This document shows, in pieces, positions 1 through 10,571 of a stretch of DNA of 64,000 bases. The stretch is from Isoetes taiwanensis (lineage: Eukaryota > Streptophyta > Lycopodiopsida > Isoetales > Isoetaceae): the NCBI GenBank assembly GCA_021234155.1, contig JAJEKV010000030.1:2315842-2379841 (forward strand). Reading direction: 5' to 3'. Each line of letters begins with the position of its first letter. The first letter of the stretch is position 1. The translations under genes and the position numbers were made by a program. The notes beneath the pieces are model-generated. The model did no database searches. It had not been told where the DNA came from and saw nothing but the letters and a program-made list of their open reading frames with translations.

Positions 1-113
1 GGCACAAATTGATCTTTAATAGGTAGAAATAAACAACTAGAAAGTCTAACTGAATTCAAAAGATGTATGGTCCCAATACATAGGCACAACTTTCTCAATA
101 TAAAATTGCAAAC

Positions 114-1449
114 CTTAGATACAACACCAGAAAAGCTGCCCCTAACTCCATCATCCAATCCAGAAGACTTGTCTGCAGTAAATGCCCGAACGTTCATCTC
201 GTAGATCACCAGATCTTTCTGTAGAGAACTGGCATAATAAGATACTATATTGAACACGTACCAAGCTAATGAAATCTTTTAATACCTCTGGTATTGGTGT
301 GCGCTTTGCGTCATCGCCCCAGTCGAATTTGTTGCTAGTAAAACTGTAAGTTCCCCAAAATGGTGAAAGTTTCCTCTGAGCATCAGCAAAATGTCGACGG
401 CCATCCACAAGCTTAGCATAAGGATCCACCAATATCTTGGATTTATCATACCGGTGACCTTGGTCCCATCCCTTTGGACCATCAACTTTATACCCATAAA
501 GGACCCCATTCAATGGCAAGTTCTGCATATTATGATAAAATAACAATGAATAGATACCCCTCTTGTAGGTGATATGTCTAGGTAAAAATGCAACAGAATC
601 ATGGAAAAAATTAAAAGTTGAGGAGTTCTAAGCAAATCATCAACCTTTCCAGCATGCTGTTTAATGCAGCTACAGTAAAGAGAAAAACCAATAAACCAGG
701 AATATCTTGAATCATGCAAGTTGGATGCTAAACAATTATGACTAAACTTTTGATCTGGCTGGAATGGGTGCAGACACTTTCCCAAAAGGAAGACAATCCC
801 ACAATCACATAAAAAGGCAGTTAAACATGGCACTGTTATTCATTGCCAATCAGAAATAATTCATTGATCTGGCTGCAATGGGGTACAGACACTTCCCTAA
901 AACAAAAGACAATCCCGCAACTACAGAAGGAGGCAGTTTGTCTTGTAAAACATGGAAAACATTGCACTGTTGTTCATTGCCATTCAAAATTAATTCATTC
1001 ATTTTAACAGTTGGGGCACACGAATCACTCAAGTGGATACAAGAGACAAGAAGCTGAAATTCCAGGCACAATATAAAATGCCACATGTAGTTAAAGTCTG
1101 CCTCAAGCAAAGCAAAGATGTGATGCCTGCAATTGCAGTCCAATTAAAAGGTTTACCTCAACGCAAACATGCCATATGTTGCCAGACTTATTTTCTTGAG
1201 GATCCAATGTGAATTCCCATGTGGTGCGCTGATCTACACATCTGTTAACCTAGCACACTTTAGCTGTAAGGTTTTACAAGAAGCAAAGATTGTTCAGTAG
1301 GCCTATACTTACAAGCAAAGAGTAACCGATGTTCCATGCTCCGAAAAGAGGGAAAAATTTACACCATTCTCAAGCTTTGAGACACCAAGTGGAGATGGCT
1401 GTCCACGTGAAACTTCGAAACCATGCTGTTGCTTATTAGGTGAAGGAAC
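114..1449 (-). CDS. ISA3: Isoamylase-type starch debranching enzyme, ISA3-like, partial (four exons)
   Basis: Hydrolyses alpha-1,6 branch points of plastid starch or limit dextrins. Four exons join in frame on the minus strand: 1449-1313, 1241-1157, 522-286 and 218-114 (188 codons), all with GT-AG introns and matching phases. They encode the N-terminal CBM48 module ([31 protein letters not shown]) and the start of the GH13 barrel ([45 protein letters not shown]). The DPYAKLV block followed by a GTYSF..FDWGDD stretch fits ISA3 better than ISA1 as I know these families. The catalytic carboxylates lie in later exons beyond the left edge; nothing exon-like is seen below 114. No frameshift or stop is seen, so this looks like an intact, expressed gene cut by the window. 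The assignment to ISA3 rather than another isoamylase is from family knowledge, not a search. Confidence 0.88.
752..999. repeat. Intronic tandem duplication in the ISA3-like gene
   Basis: Bases 752-865 and 866-999 are adjacent diverged copies. Both start with GATCTGGCTG.AATGGG, share a CAGACACTTCCC-like block and a GACAATCCC.CAA block, and end in TTCATTGCCA...AATTCATT. They lie in the intron between the exons at 1157 and 522. Each gives a short minus-strand open frame that I regard as chance. Confidence 0.7.
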
Positions 1450-1776
1450 CTGAAAGGGAAGACACAAAAACTAACATTGGTGAAAGTACTATATGTGTCA
1501 ATGAGTAAACATTGATATAAATGTAATATGTTAATAAAAAGGATAATAAATCCTTGAGGATTTTGATCTCTAAGGACGTCTTCCATGAAATGCTAGGAGC
1601 TACTAGCTCTCTAAAATGAGCAGGTAGTTCCCCATGGGATCATGTACGGGACGGATCCAGATGGACAAATGAGGTGGTTACCTCATTCTTAGTTGGCACC
1701 GCTTCTGCAAAAATCTGCATTATATAGAAGTTAATATATACTCAAACCAAAATATTTTAACTAAAAATAATCCTAC

Positions 1777-2359
1777 CTTTGTCCTGGCCATTGGTGAAAT
1801 AGACTTCCATAACACAGCTTCCCTAACAACGCACAAAGGAGAAGATCTCAGTGATATTGCATCAATATTTTGAAAAAGGTATAGGAACTAGTTCCATATT
1901 ATACGTCTGTTTCTTCATGCCTAACTAGACCAAAGATTAGAATCAGTCAAAACAGCAGGAAACGATACTGACTAATACCGTTCATGTAACACATACTGAA
2001 ATTGTAATTTAAATTTAAACTTGAGTACTCATATTAGTTAAACACAAAACCAATGCATATTCGAATTATATAGTATACTAACTTCATATTATACAAAATG
2101 TGATACCGTGGAATTCCTACCTGTCAAAGCTTGTAAGAAAACCAGGTTGCTGCTTTTCTTTATTCCAATGCCAAGTAAAAGAACCCAGATCAAGAGAATG
2201 TTTTGCTTCTGTTTGGCCTTTTCTGAGTTTTCTTATTCCACAAGGCACATTATACTTATGAGCTCCATTCTCGTGAAAAGGGAGTGCCCAGTAAGGCGGT
2301 GCGGCTAGTGTGGGCATGATTGATGTTGCTAACGGAGCTCCGGAAGATGGGGTGAACAC
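1777..2359 (-). CDS. Probable 5' exons of the ISA3-like gene (transit peptide region)
   Basis: An ATG at 2359 opens 79 codons plus two bases, ending in a good donor (GACAG|GTAGGA at 2121). The N-terminus is rich in Ala, Ser, Thr and Pro, then turns basic, like a plastid transit peptide. A following segment 1822-1777 (acceptor TTGTTAG, donor AAAG|GTAGGA) takes the phase left by the first exon and ends in phase 0, which is what the CBM48 exon at 1449 needs. An alternative 23-nt exon at 1704-1682 fits another chain that would need a different upstream start. The splice chain is inferred from phases only; transit peptides are too variable to confirm by similarity. Confidence 0.45.
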
Positions 2360-2487
2360 GAGAATTAAGTGGACAAAGAAATCCTACTGGTACGCTGGTT
2401 TTCTTGGGTTTGTCCCTTGTACGTGGCAGCTTATCAAGTTATCCACGTCACAACTTCCTAGTAAAGCTAAATGCAACAACCTTTATG

Positions 2488-2699
2488 CAGGGTTCAAAAA
2501 ACTTTCTAAGCCTTAATCAACAATTTGCCACCTATAGATAATATACCGGATTTAATAGAACAAAACTTAGATATATTGGATTTTACACTAAACTATGTTA
2601 TTTTGTACTGGAATTTTGCGGGCATCCAAAAATTTAAACCGGAAATTTTGAATTCCAACCGGAATTTTAAGGGCCTAACCCCCACTTTTTCGAACCCTG
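2488..2699. mobile_element. hAT-like MITE, 212 bp, upstream of ISA3
   Basis: The element starts CAGGGTTC and ends GAACCCTG; the terminal inverted repeat continues imperfectly (CAGGGTTCAAAAAA versus CAGGGTTCGAAAAA). It is flanked by an 8-bp duplication with one mismatch: CCTTTATG at 2480-2487 and CCTGTATG at 2700-2707. An 8-bp target duplication and CA...TG ends are the hAT signature. It is non-coding and lies about 130 bp upstream of the proposed ISA3 start codon, so it could affect the promoter. Confidence 0.7.
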
Positions 2700-3000
2700 C
2701 CTGTATGTATAGTCATCGAAATTTAGGGGCTACCGATTTGCCATGTGGAATGTTGGACCTGTCCACAGTATCATAGCATGTTGTCCATTCTAAGGGGTTC
2801 ACTCATTCCACTAGGCGGTGTTGGCAATTACCAAAACGTTCACTTTGAAACCAAAACACTCTTGAATGCCGTCACTTAACGTCAAGGTAAGTGGATGAGC
2901 ATTCCGTCCTTTTCTTGATTCATTCTTAAGCAGAATGACAAATTGCTTCAACAAACCTGTAGAATCAGGTAAGCACCTTACCTTGATGATAATAAGACGA

Positions 3001-3093
3001 GAATGGGCTCGACCATTCTTGCTTCTCGACTGCGAGGACACGGCCGCTACCCCTACGGCAGTCCGGGGGAAGCAAGAATGGCTTCCCCCATTC
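3001..3093. repeat. Short inverted repeat (hairpin-forming), 93 bp
   Basis: The arms 3001-3025 and 3069-3093 are inverted copies: GAATGGG, a 5-bp non-matching bulge, then CCATTCTTGCTTC in both. The loop is about 43 bp and GC-rich. It could be a tiny MITE or a foldback transcript. I found no convincing target duplication and recognise no mature miRNA sequence. Confidence 0.6.
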
Positions 3094-3415
3094 CGTTCTA
3101 CATCACTTCCAAGCTCTTGATTTAAATGACAGGGGATATCCCACGACCTTTTCAAAATGGTTAACTAGCTACTACGGAATTTCCACCACATCCTCATCAT
3201 CGCCATAGATCTACGACACATACACGACTTGATAACTGTAGTGCCACTTAATGGAATCACTGGAGTTATGCATTCAAAATTGAGAGAGGAAAGTGAGTTT
3301 TTACAACAAAATTCCACTGCTGCATGTGGAATCTGACCCTAAGGAAACCTGTGGAAAAATTGCAAGATGATAGAGTAGAATGGACATTAAAAGGATTGCC
3401 ATTTATCCTTTAAAA

Positions 3416-3416
<1 letters not shown>

Positions 3417-3504
<88 letters not shown>
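3417..3504. repeat. (ATCT)22 microsatellite
   Basis: Twenty-two perfect ATCT units lie in non-coding sequence upstream of the ISA3-like gene, flanked by unique AT-rich DNA. The purity suggests recent length change. Confidence 0.97.
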
Positions 3505-3505
<1 letters not shown>

Positions 3506-4305
3506 CAAAATGGATGTCATGTGGCAGCATGCGACTGGATTGTGCATCGGTCATTGTGAGAATCTCGCCAACTGGTAATTCTGCATGAAATTCTAAGAAC
3601 ATTATAAAAATCTCCAGTGAACAAAAAAATCTTGTCAAGGGCATAATTTCAACAACCCTTAGGGCAAGGAGAACCGTATAAAAACTATGGCAAGAACAAC
3701 TCATTCATACACTTGCCAACATGGTTGAAATCGTTCATCAAAATTTTGTTTCTGTTCTTGGATTAGAATTATACACCACATGGCAAGATGACATTGGCTA
3801 CAAAGGCTGTAATTAGTCTATGTGTCATTCACGTTATTTGAGATTACTACCAGTACAATAAATGTTATTTTGGCACAAAGCCATAAACGCTAGTTCATGA
3901 CTCCAAATCCAAGCGAACGATCTCAATTTGGAGTAGTATCTAATTAGCAAGAATATTCGTAGATTAGTTCTCTAATTTATTTAGTCTTCTTGAAAAGAAC
4001 AGAGTAGTTTGATCCATTCTACAGATCTGTTTAAAGAAATGGACTCAATTGTGATTGCCGAGCTAGGAATATGTTGTGGTACAGGATGACGCCTTTATAT
4101 CATAAGCCAGATTTTTGAGGGGAAATCTGGTGGCTGGGCTTATGTGTCTAGCTAGCTTCAGGTTGATTGTTTCACTTCCCGACAATGCAGCATCTCATTT
4201 GGGTTCATTTTTTGGCTAACTAATTTGCAGTTCTGATCAAAATATAGGGGCATTGGCAGCTTCTTTTGTTTCTTTTCTCATCTTCTCTACTCTTGCAAAA
4301 AGATT

Positions 4306-4580
4306 TTGAACATTCAAGATATATCTGCAGCTTTTGGAAAATATATTCTTGACTCCTGTAGTATTCTCTCTAGTTTGGAAGATGTTGATTTGGATCCTGT
4401 AGTACAAACTAGGCAGAAGAAGAGGTTGAGAGAGACCTATAAGTACGGAAGCTTCAGTTATGGCATCTGATCCATGTGGGATCATTGTACTTAATTTTTA
4501 TCTGATCCAAAAGGGATCATTACATGTGATAATATTTTCAATCTTATGAATAAAAAATTTTCTTTCTTTCAAAAAAAAAA
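4306..4580 (+). pseudogene. Coding-like C-terminal segment with poly(A)-like tail (possible retrocopy 3' end)
   Basis: Bases 4306-4470 read through as 55 codons ending in TGA, with protein-like composition (for example LEDVDLDPVVQTRQKKRLRE). I do not recognise the family. About 100 bp of 3'-UTR-like sequence follows, containing AATAAA-type text and a direct repeat of TCTGATCC...GGGATCAT, then a run of ten A at 4571-4580. That arrangement suggests the 3' end of a retroposed transcript or a truncated LINE. The frame upstream of 4306 is interrupted. No target duplication was found. Confidence 0.35.
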
Positions 4581-5285
4581 TTTAATAAATAAATTATTTA
4601 GTCATATATATGCATGTGACATATTCATGCAGTCATTTATTTAGTAAAGCCACCATAATAGTATGCTCCCTCTTTTAGAATAAATGAAAAACTCTAAAAT
4701 GCCCATAGATTTTGACAAAATTATCCAATTTATAAATATTACGCGCTTCTGCAGTTAGAACCCCAAAGAAGATGGCACAAGACAAGTTCATGCTTCCATG
4801 TCACTCCTTAGGCGCCAACAGGGAGATGACATATTACGCGCAGCCTCATGCCGATCACAGAGATCGACATGAGGAGGTCTCTAGCATTCATACCATCGAG
4901 GGTTGGGGGAGGGGGTGTGGGAGGGCGTCAAAGTATCATGCTTGGCGATTGAGAGTGTACAGGGTAGTGTCTTCCTTGTGGCAGTGGAAGGAGGTGAAGG
5001 TCAAGAGGGAACAAGAAATGAGGGGGTTTATATATACTTTCATACGCTGACATCACCTTAATGGACAGCTGACATCAGCAGCATAGTTACGAAACACGGC
5101 CACGGGAAACGCAACGGCTCCCCAAATTTTAGAAAACGGAAACGGCAACGGAACACGGAAACGAATAACACGGGAATATTCTTCAAAATACTTAAACTTT
5201 TTAAAATATATAAAAAAAATACAAATTTTAGCAAAATTCAAAAAGATATAGATGCATGTATATTTATGGATGGAGGAAATAATAA

Positions 5286-5475
5286 ATTAACAACGTTTAA
5301 AAAGCAACGGTTAGTTGCAATAAATTGAAGCCATAACAAGTTAACAACGTTTAAAAAGCAATGGTTATGGAAAGAAGCATTGTAGTTTATGGTTAAAGAA
5401 GCAATGGTTATGGTTATGCATTGTAGTTTATTGTACGTTTAAAGAAGCAATGGTTATGGTTATGCATTGTAGTTT
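5286..5475. repeat. AT-rich tandem repeats inside the hAT-like element
   Basis: A degenerate repeat of about 55 bp with the core ACGTTTAAA(A)AAGCAA(C/T)GGTTA. Four partial copies are readable, the later ones sharing GCAATGGTTATGGTTATGC and ATTGTAGTTT. Confidence 0.75.
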
Positions 5476-5555
5476 CTAACTGTAGAAGAACAGAGCACCA
5501 AAGCAGACACAGAGACAGGCTGATCACAGATGCGGGCTGATGGCAGATCCGGGAA

Positions 5556-5670
5556 GACATCTCAGGGCCAGGCATCTCAGGGCAACATCTCAGGACCGGT
5601 CTTTAGGGCAGACATCTCAGGGCATCTCAGGGCATCCGGGCAGACATCTCAGGGCAGGTCTCCAGGGCGA
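5556..5670. repeat. CATCTCAGGGCAGA minisatellite inside the hAT-like element
   Basis: CATCTCAGG(G/A) recurs six or seven times in about 115 bp at spacings near 10 to 25 bp, often preceded by CAGA. It gives a plus-strand open frame of 72 codons that is repeat-encoded, not gene-like. Confidence 0.75.
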
Positions 5671-6095
5671 AGCAGGACTTCCGGTCTTCAGGTGAAAGCA
5701 AAAGACAGGCCCCCCGGAATCCAGGAATCCAGAAGAACAAGAAAATAGGGGAATCCAGAAGAACAGGAAAACAGGCGAAAGCAAAAGGCATCAAAATCCG
5801 AGAACTGTAGGCCGTTGCATGTCCAGAACATGCCGTTTCAAGCTACAACACGCAGTTTTTCGTGGTTTTCGTGCCTCCGAAAACAAAAAGTGGGCGATAC
5901 CATACCCGGTTGCGGCAATTTTTGAAAACCCGACCGTTGTTCTCGCGACTGCGGACATTCCCGTCCCAAAACCCCCGTGGTTCGTTAGTACAAAAGCCAC
6001 CTGGGATTGTTTTGTGTTTTACCGGACTGCTTCCAAAAACGTTGTTACCATGGGCCACGGCCGAAACGGCCGTGTTTCGTAACTATGATCAGCAG

Positions 6096-8160
6096 TCCTA
6101 ATTACATTATTATGTGTGTGAGAAGGCAATTAATACACAGAATTTACAAAATTCTTTATGTTGACAAGAAAGGAGTTTATGTAGAAGGTTCTATCTCCTC
6201 TAATTCGACGAGTCAATGAGTGGTGACTTTGGTGGCGTGGATAACCACTAAGTTGATATCCTCAAATAAGGAGGTTAGATGTGCTTTTGATGACTTCTAA
6301 AGTGCTAATAGGCCTAAATTTTGAAAACGAAGTCTTTTCATTACAACTTGGGCACTAGTCTTTAAAAATTTAGTTTGGGGATTACGAACTCTGGCCCGTC
6401 TGGTACTCGCGAATCTCCTACAGAGTTACAATACCCAACTTAAACTTGTATGATCATCTCTCTTCTGCTAGTAACGGCTGCCTTTCTTTCCGTTCCTTTA
6501 TTTTTTGTTCTTCTGTCTGTTGAGACCATTCTTCTTTGGTTTTTCGGGCTAGCTTGTGGAGGCATATTGTGGCTCTCTGCTTGCCCTTCGTGTTGGTTTG
6601 TTAGTCCCCTGTCCAAAGACACAGGACTATTCCTTCTATATAAGAAGAGGCCCTGTAGAAGCATCCCGAACCAATCTTAGTTCCCAAGACCGCGCACAAT
6701 GGAAGAGACAAACGGATCCCACGATGTGAGAACACCATGGTCTTGAAGCGTGAGTACTCCATGGCAAGAATTTTGGCCTTCAAGATGTGACAGATCCACT
6801 CAGCCACCATCAATTGAGGAGATTCCTCACCGCATCAGTAGAGATCTCGGGAATGGGTAGCGGCTATCTCCTAATGGCAATTTTGCCATTATGGGCCTAA
6901 GGTCATTGCATAATATATATCAAAAGCTTAGACTTAGAACCTAGACAAGATTTAGTATTTTCTTATTTCCAGTCTCTGCGTTCAGGCGAGGCTCTTGTAT
7001 CTCATTTTATCATATCAAGCAATTTTCATGTTGTCATTGATCTTTTTCTTGTTCTCTTTTTTGTTCGTTCTGTTCATTGTTTCTTAGCCCTTCTGTCAAA
7101 ATCCCGTGTGACAGTCTATACTTAGGATTTATTTGTTTGATTCAAGGGTTCTCACTGAGGGTTGGGTGATCTCGAACTCGACCTAGATCCTAAACACTGG
7201 CTCCGATGCCGGATCTTATGTCTTTCTCATTTTCTCCAAGATATATATTTGTGATTTCACTCAGGATGAACTTCTTCAACAAACGGATGTTCGTCTTGAA
7301 CACTAGCAACATAGAGAAGTTAATTTTGACCTTTTCTCGAGCGCCCAATCCACCCCTCCTACACCTAGAGTTTTTTCGCGCCACTCATCTCCACCACATT
7401 GTCGCAATTGTTCACAACCACCTTTGCCTCATCAAACTCCCATTCACACATGGACAAACTCCACAATGCTTTCAAACTCCTAAGAGCACCTATATACATA
7501 TTCCCCCTATGCAATCTCCACACACTTCGCAACCCTCTTCACCAACCAAAAATTATCAATTACATATTAACAGAAACTCCTAGGTACCACCTCTTTGTTA
7601 TATGCATATGTTTGAGGTGAATACTGCCTCCCCACTTGGATGTACACTCGCAATGGTAACCTCATTCTCGTGTTATGACTCGCAAGATACAACAAGATAG
7701 ATAGGCTTTTCATTTATCTCAACAGTTTTCTACAATGGTTTCGATTGAATAGCTGCACATTTGCAAGCTACCCATAAAATTGAAAAATACAGAATAAATC
7801 TTATCGTCGGGATTAACCTTGCCCTTTCAGGTTTTTGTAGAAAAACCTTAGCGCTAAGCCCTTCTAAGGGGCTTCGCAAATGCAAGGCTACTAAAAGTGC
7901 TCCTATTTCCACGCTGCAAGGAGAAACCGGAGTCGCATATCCCCATTGTACCTGCATATCACCAACACTAAAACACAATCATAAGAAAACAAAAACCTCA
8001 AAAGCAAGGGGTTGTTTAGGCGTGCCACGCCACAAAACCTCAAAAAGCAAAAGACTGATTACGCGTGCCATGCGACAGTTTTAACAAACAACATTTACAC
8101 GAATAACAAAATTAAGGGAGGGAGAATGGAAAACAAGGAAACTGCTGAGAGATGAGCAAG
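6096..8160. other. Non-coding stretch; possible old LTR or insertion debris
   Basis: No supportable gene. A TATA-like CTATATAAG at about 6637 and T-rich tracts around 7040-7090 would suit an old LTR, but I could not find paired ends. Segments near 7620-7690 and 8120-8165 share short stretches with 9178-9200 and 9345-9375 (for example CTCGCAAGATACAA), so the region belongs to the same repeat neighbourhood as 8.2-9.5 kb. The short frames here lack family motifs. Confidence 0.4.
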
Positions 8161-8164
8161 CACT

Positions 8165-8830
8165 GTAACGAACCATGGGAAACCGCTCGAGTGGATCTTG
8201 GTGTCGTGTTACCGAGGCACCGACATAGATAGGTAGAAGCGACTATTCATAAATATCTAGACGGTTTTGCCCAATTGGCTAAGGGCATGTCGATTAGGAA
8301 CGTTACATTTGGTATCAAAGCAGGGCTCGAGTTCGAGTCTTCATGGGGGCAAGTATGACCCGAAATACCGTTGGATGGTGGGTCTTGACTTGGTCTTGGG
8401 CGCCATGGGATGTTGTGGTCTATGGTTTGTGATGTTCGAGGATGAGCATAGTTCTTGTAGAAGAGATTGTAACGGATCCATGGGAGACCGCTCGAGTGGA
8501 TCTTGGTGTTGTGTTCTCGAGACACGGGCATGGAGACCGCTCGAGTGGATCTTGGTGTTGTGTTCTCGAGACACCGGCATAGATGGGTAGAAGCGACTAC
8601 TCATAAACGTCTAGACGGTTTTGCCTAGTTAGCTAAGGGAATGTTACATTACTTTTGAGAACACATGGATCTCGATCTCGAGTTTGAGTCGCCATGTGTG
8701 CCTATACGTATGGGTTCCATCTTGTAAAGTTCCTTGATGGTATTGTGATGCTCGTCGAGCATAGGTCTAATGGGAGAGGTTGTGACGGGTCCATGATAGA
8801 CCACTCGAGAGGTCTTACTAATGTGCCTAT
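8165..8830 (+). repeat. Tandem LTR/primer-binding-site fragments, about 305-318 bp units
   Basis: Units begin near 8168, 8471 and 8787 with (C)GG(A/G)TCCATGGGAGACC-like text and CTCGAG(T/A)GG. The first two continue through ACCGGCATAGATGGGTAGAAG-like sequence and a GTCTAGACGGTTTTGCC-like block; the third diverges early. The first unit ends in TTACA then TTTGGTATCAAAGC (8310-8321), close to the primer-binding site complementary to initiator tRNA-Met used by plant LTR retrotransposons. So these are LTR 3' ends plus leader sequence in tandem, not a whole element. Confidence 0.65.
8483..8580 (+). repeat. 49-bp direct duplication within the second LTR fragment
   Basis: Bases 8483-8531 and 8532-8580 are near-identical copies of GGAGACCGCTCGAGTGGATC and the following 29 bases. 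The other LTR fragments have a single copy here, so this is a local duplication. Confidence 0.85.
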
Positions 8831-8849
8831 ACCGTCCAAGTACATGCCC

Positions 8850-9020
8850 CCATAGAGACTCGAACTCGAGCTCTGCTCTGATACCGAATGTAACGTTCCT
8901 AACCGACATCCCCTTATTCAATTGAGCGAAACCGTCTAGACGTTTATGAATAGTCGCTTCTACCCATTTATATCGGTGTCTAGGGAAGACGACACCAAGA
9001 TCCACTTGAGCGGTCACCAT
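8850..9020 (-). repeat. Inverted copy of the LTR/PBS fragment
   Basis: On the minus strand this matches the 8165-8345 unit: CTTGGTGTCGTCTTCCC, GGGTAGAAGCGACTATTC, GTCTAGACGGTTT and a primer-site-like CGGTATCAGAGC at 8886-8875. With the plus-strand units it forms an inverted pair around 8.7 kb. Confidence 0.65.
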
Positions 9021-9079
9021 GGTCCATTACAAGCACCAATATGAAGCAGATGAAGAACTCTGTATAGTAATCTCTCAAT

Positions 9080-9500
9080 CGAATGAGCAGCTCAAAAAGG
9101 CATGCGATGCATGCAGATGCCCATCTTGCATCAGAATCTCGATCCAATACTCGGATCGATAGCATTCTCATGCTGCGACTCGCAAGATACAATAGCATCC
9201 CGACGACTAGGGAACTTCAAGGCAAGGGTTGAAGGATTGTCCCATGAAGGACAAATAAATAGAGATAAAAGAGATTAGAAAATAAGATAAAGAATGCTAA
9301 GAAAGGTCATGAGGGAAGAAGCCCCTCCCTTGCATGAGATCACAAGAGAGAAACAAGGGAACTACTGAGGGATGAGAAAGCGCCGATGAATTACTCTGCA
9401 ATAAATAAACTGGATGAGCAGTCCAAAAAAGCATGTGATACATGCAATGCATTGCACGAGAATCCTGATACAATACTCGGATTGATAGCATTTTATCATT
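9080..9500. repeat. Diverged direct repeat pair (9080-9172 and 9408-9500)
   Basis: Both copies share GATGAGCAG.(T/C)C(A)AAAAAGCATG, a GCATGCA-like run, then ATACTCGGAT(C/T)GATAGCATT. Spacing is about 328 bp, close to the period of the neighbouring LTR fragments. Function unknown. Confidence 0.6.
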
Positions 9501-9719
9501 TGTTCATACAAATCTTAAAAGATGTCGTCACTCCTTCTCTTCAATCAACCATCTTCTTAGTGCTTACATCGTTCCGAACTTACATTGTTCTCACTTAACA
9601 CAATAAATTGATCACAATGTTTGGTATGGAGAAATAAACCATCATTCATTTACAGGCTATACGAGGCATGCTCAAAGCCGCCTCACACCGTGGGGGGCCT
9701 CGCTTCGAGTAGTATTGAA

Positions 9720-10470
9720 GTATGCTGTATGCCCTCTCCCCGACACTCTTTGGCCTATACATTGGTCACCTAGAAGATTGGTTTGCCGAGCAAGCAGGCA
9801 GGGGGGAGGGGGAAGGGAGGGGGTAGGCGCTGAGCTTATGTACCACATAATTCGTCAACTCATGTATGCTGACGACGTTGACCTTCTAGCCTATACCCCA
9901 GAAGACATGCAACGACACCTGGATACACTAAACACTTTCTACTGGTTCACTGGCATGAGGGTTAACTTGGCTAAAACTAGAGTGCTGCTAGTTCCATCAT
10001 CCTGTCAGCTAAGGCTTTCTTCATTCACTTACTAGGGATAAGATGTGGAGGTAGCTCCATCCTATAAGTATTTGAGGATCGAGTTTTCTACTACCACACG
10101 CTGGGATGCTTCCATCAGGTTGCGTGTCATCGCAGGCTGGCCACAAGGCAGAGTTATATGTCTGGGGTCATCAGTCGCGCATATTCAGGGCGGTGGTTAA
10201 GCCGGTCCTACTGTACGAAGCAAAGGTGTGGGGTCCGGTGATATCCCTTGCCACATGGAATGACCTGGAGCAGGTACAGAAGGCCTTCTTGGCATGAGCA
10301 TTAGGAGTAAAGTCCACAGTTCCATATCAGATCTTGCTCCAGGAGACGGGTTTCTTGCCCCTTCAGAGGGCTGCATTGGAATGCCATAACATTTACTTCC
10401 AGAAGGTAGTTAGTATGGGTGATGCCCATTTGCCCAGTGTTGCTTTGGCAGTAGCAATGGGTCCATAATG
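9720..10470 (+). pseudogene. LINE (non-LTR retrotransposon) reverse transcriptase fragment
   Basis: Readable in shifting frames. LSPTLFGLYIGHLEDWF (about 9730-9790) matches the RT block with a GCPLSPTLF-type motif. A frame change at a G-rich tract near 9800-9825 leads to LMYADDVDLLAYTPEDMQ with the catalytic YADD (about 9860) and GMRVNLAKTRVLL. A stop-interrupted stretch with YKYLRIEF follows, and a further shift leads to KPVLLYEAKVWG and LGVKSTVPYQILLQETG (10200-10350), the thumb and C-terminal region seen in jockey-like LINEs. ORF1, endonuclease and the 3' tail are absent here. The element is dead and was cut by later insertions, including the gypsy element at 10.57 kb. Confidence 0.85.
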
Positions 10471-10571
10471 TCTCAAAGCCTGCGGGAAGGACAAGTAACC
10501 TCAGTGGTTCTGCCATTGGAATGTACAGGCACACAGATGCGTGGAGCACGGACAAAAAAGGAACACAATGC

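Larger units (their letters stand above)
5082..6087. mobile_element. Non-autonomous hAT-like element, 1006 bp, with perfect TIRs and TSD
   Basis: Perfect 20-bp terminal inverted repeats (CATAGTTACGAAACACGGCC) occupy 5082-5101 and 6068-6087. A perfect 8-bp duplication, ATCAGCAG, lies at 5074-5081 and 6088-6095. Perfect ends and duplication imply a fairly recent insertion. The interior has no transposase; several overlapping short frames at 5790-6100 occur on both strands and look like by-products of GC-rich subterminal sequence. The interior is mostly short tandem repeats. Mobilisation would need a hAT transposase encoded elsewhere. Confidence 0.88.

Noticed and set aside
1359-1586. Minus-strand frame [14 protein letters not shown]... 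over the CBM48 exon
   Set aside because: Wrong frame of the real exon 1449-1313, which reads [13 protein letters not shown].
5790-6101. Four overlapping open frames inside the hAT-like element
   Set aside because: Overlapping frames on both strands in GC-rich subterminal sequence; no transposase motifs.
7761-7860. Similarity between 7.8 kb and 59.8 kb (GTCGGGAT/CATCGGGAT..., GGTTTTTGTAGAAAAACC)
   Set aside because: Only about 45 bp with several gaps; too short to claim a shared repeat.
8247-9020. Several open frames of 87-123 codons
   Set aside because: Encoded by the LTR fragments and mirrored between tandem and inverted copies.
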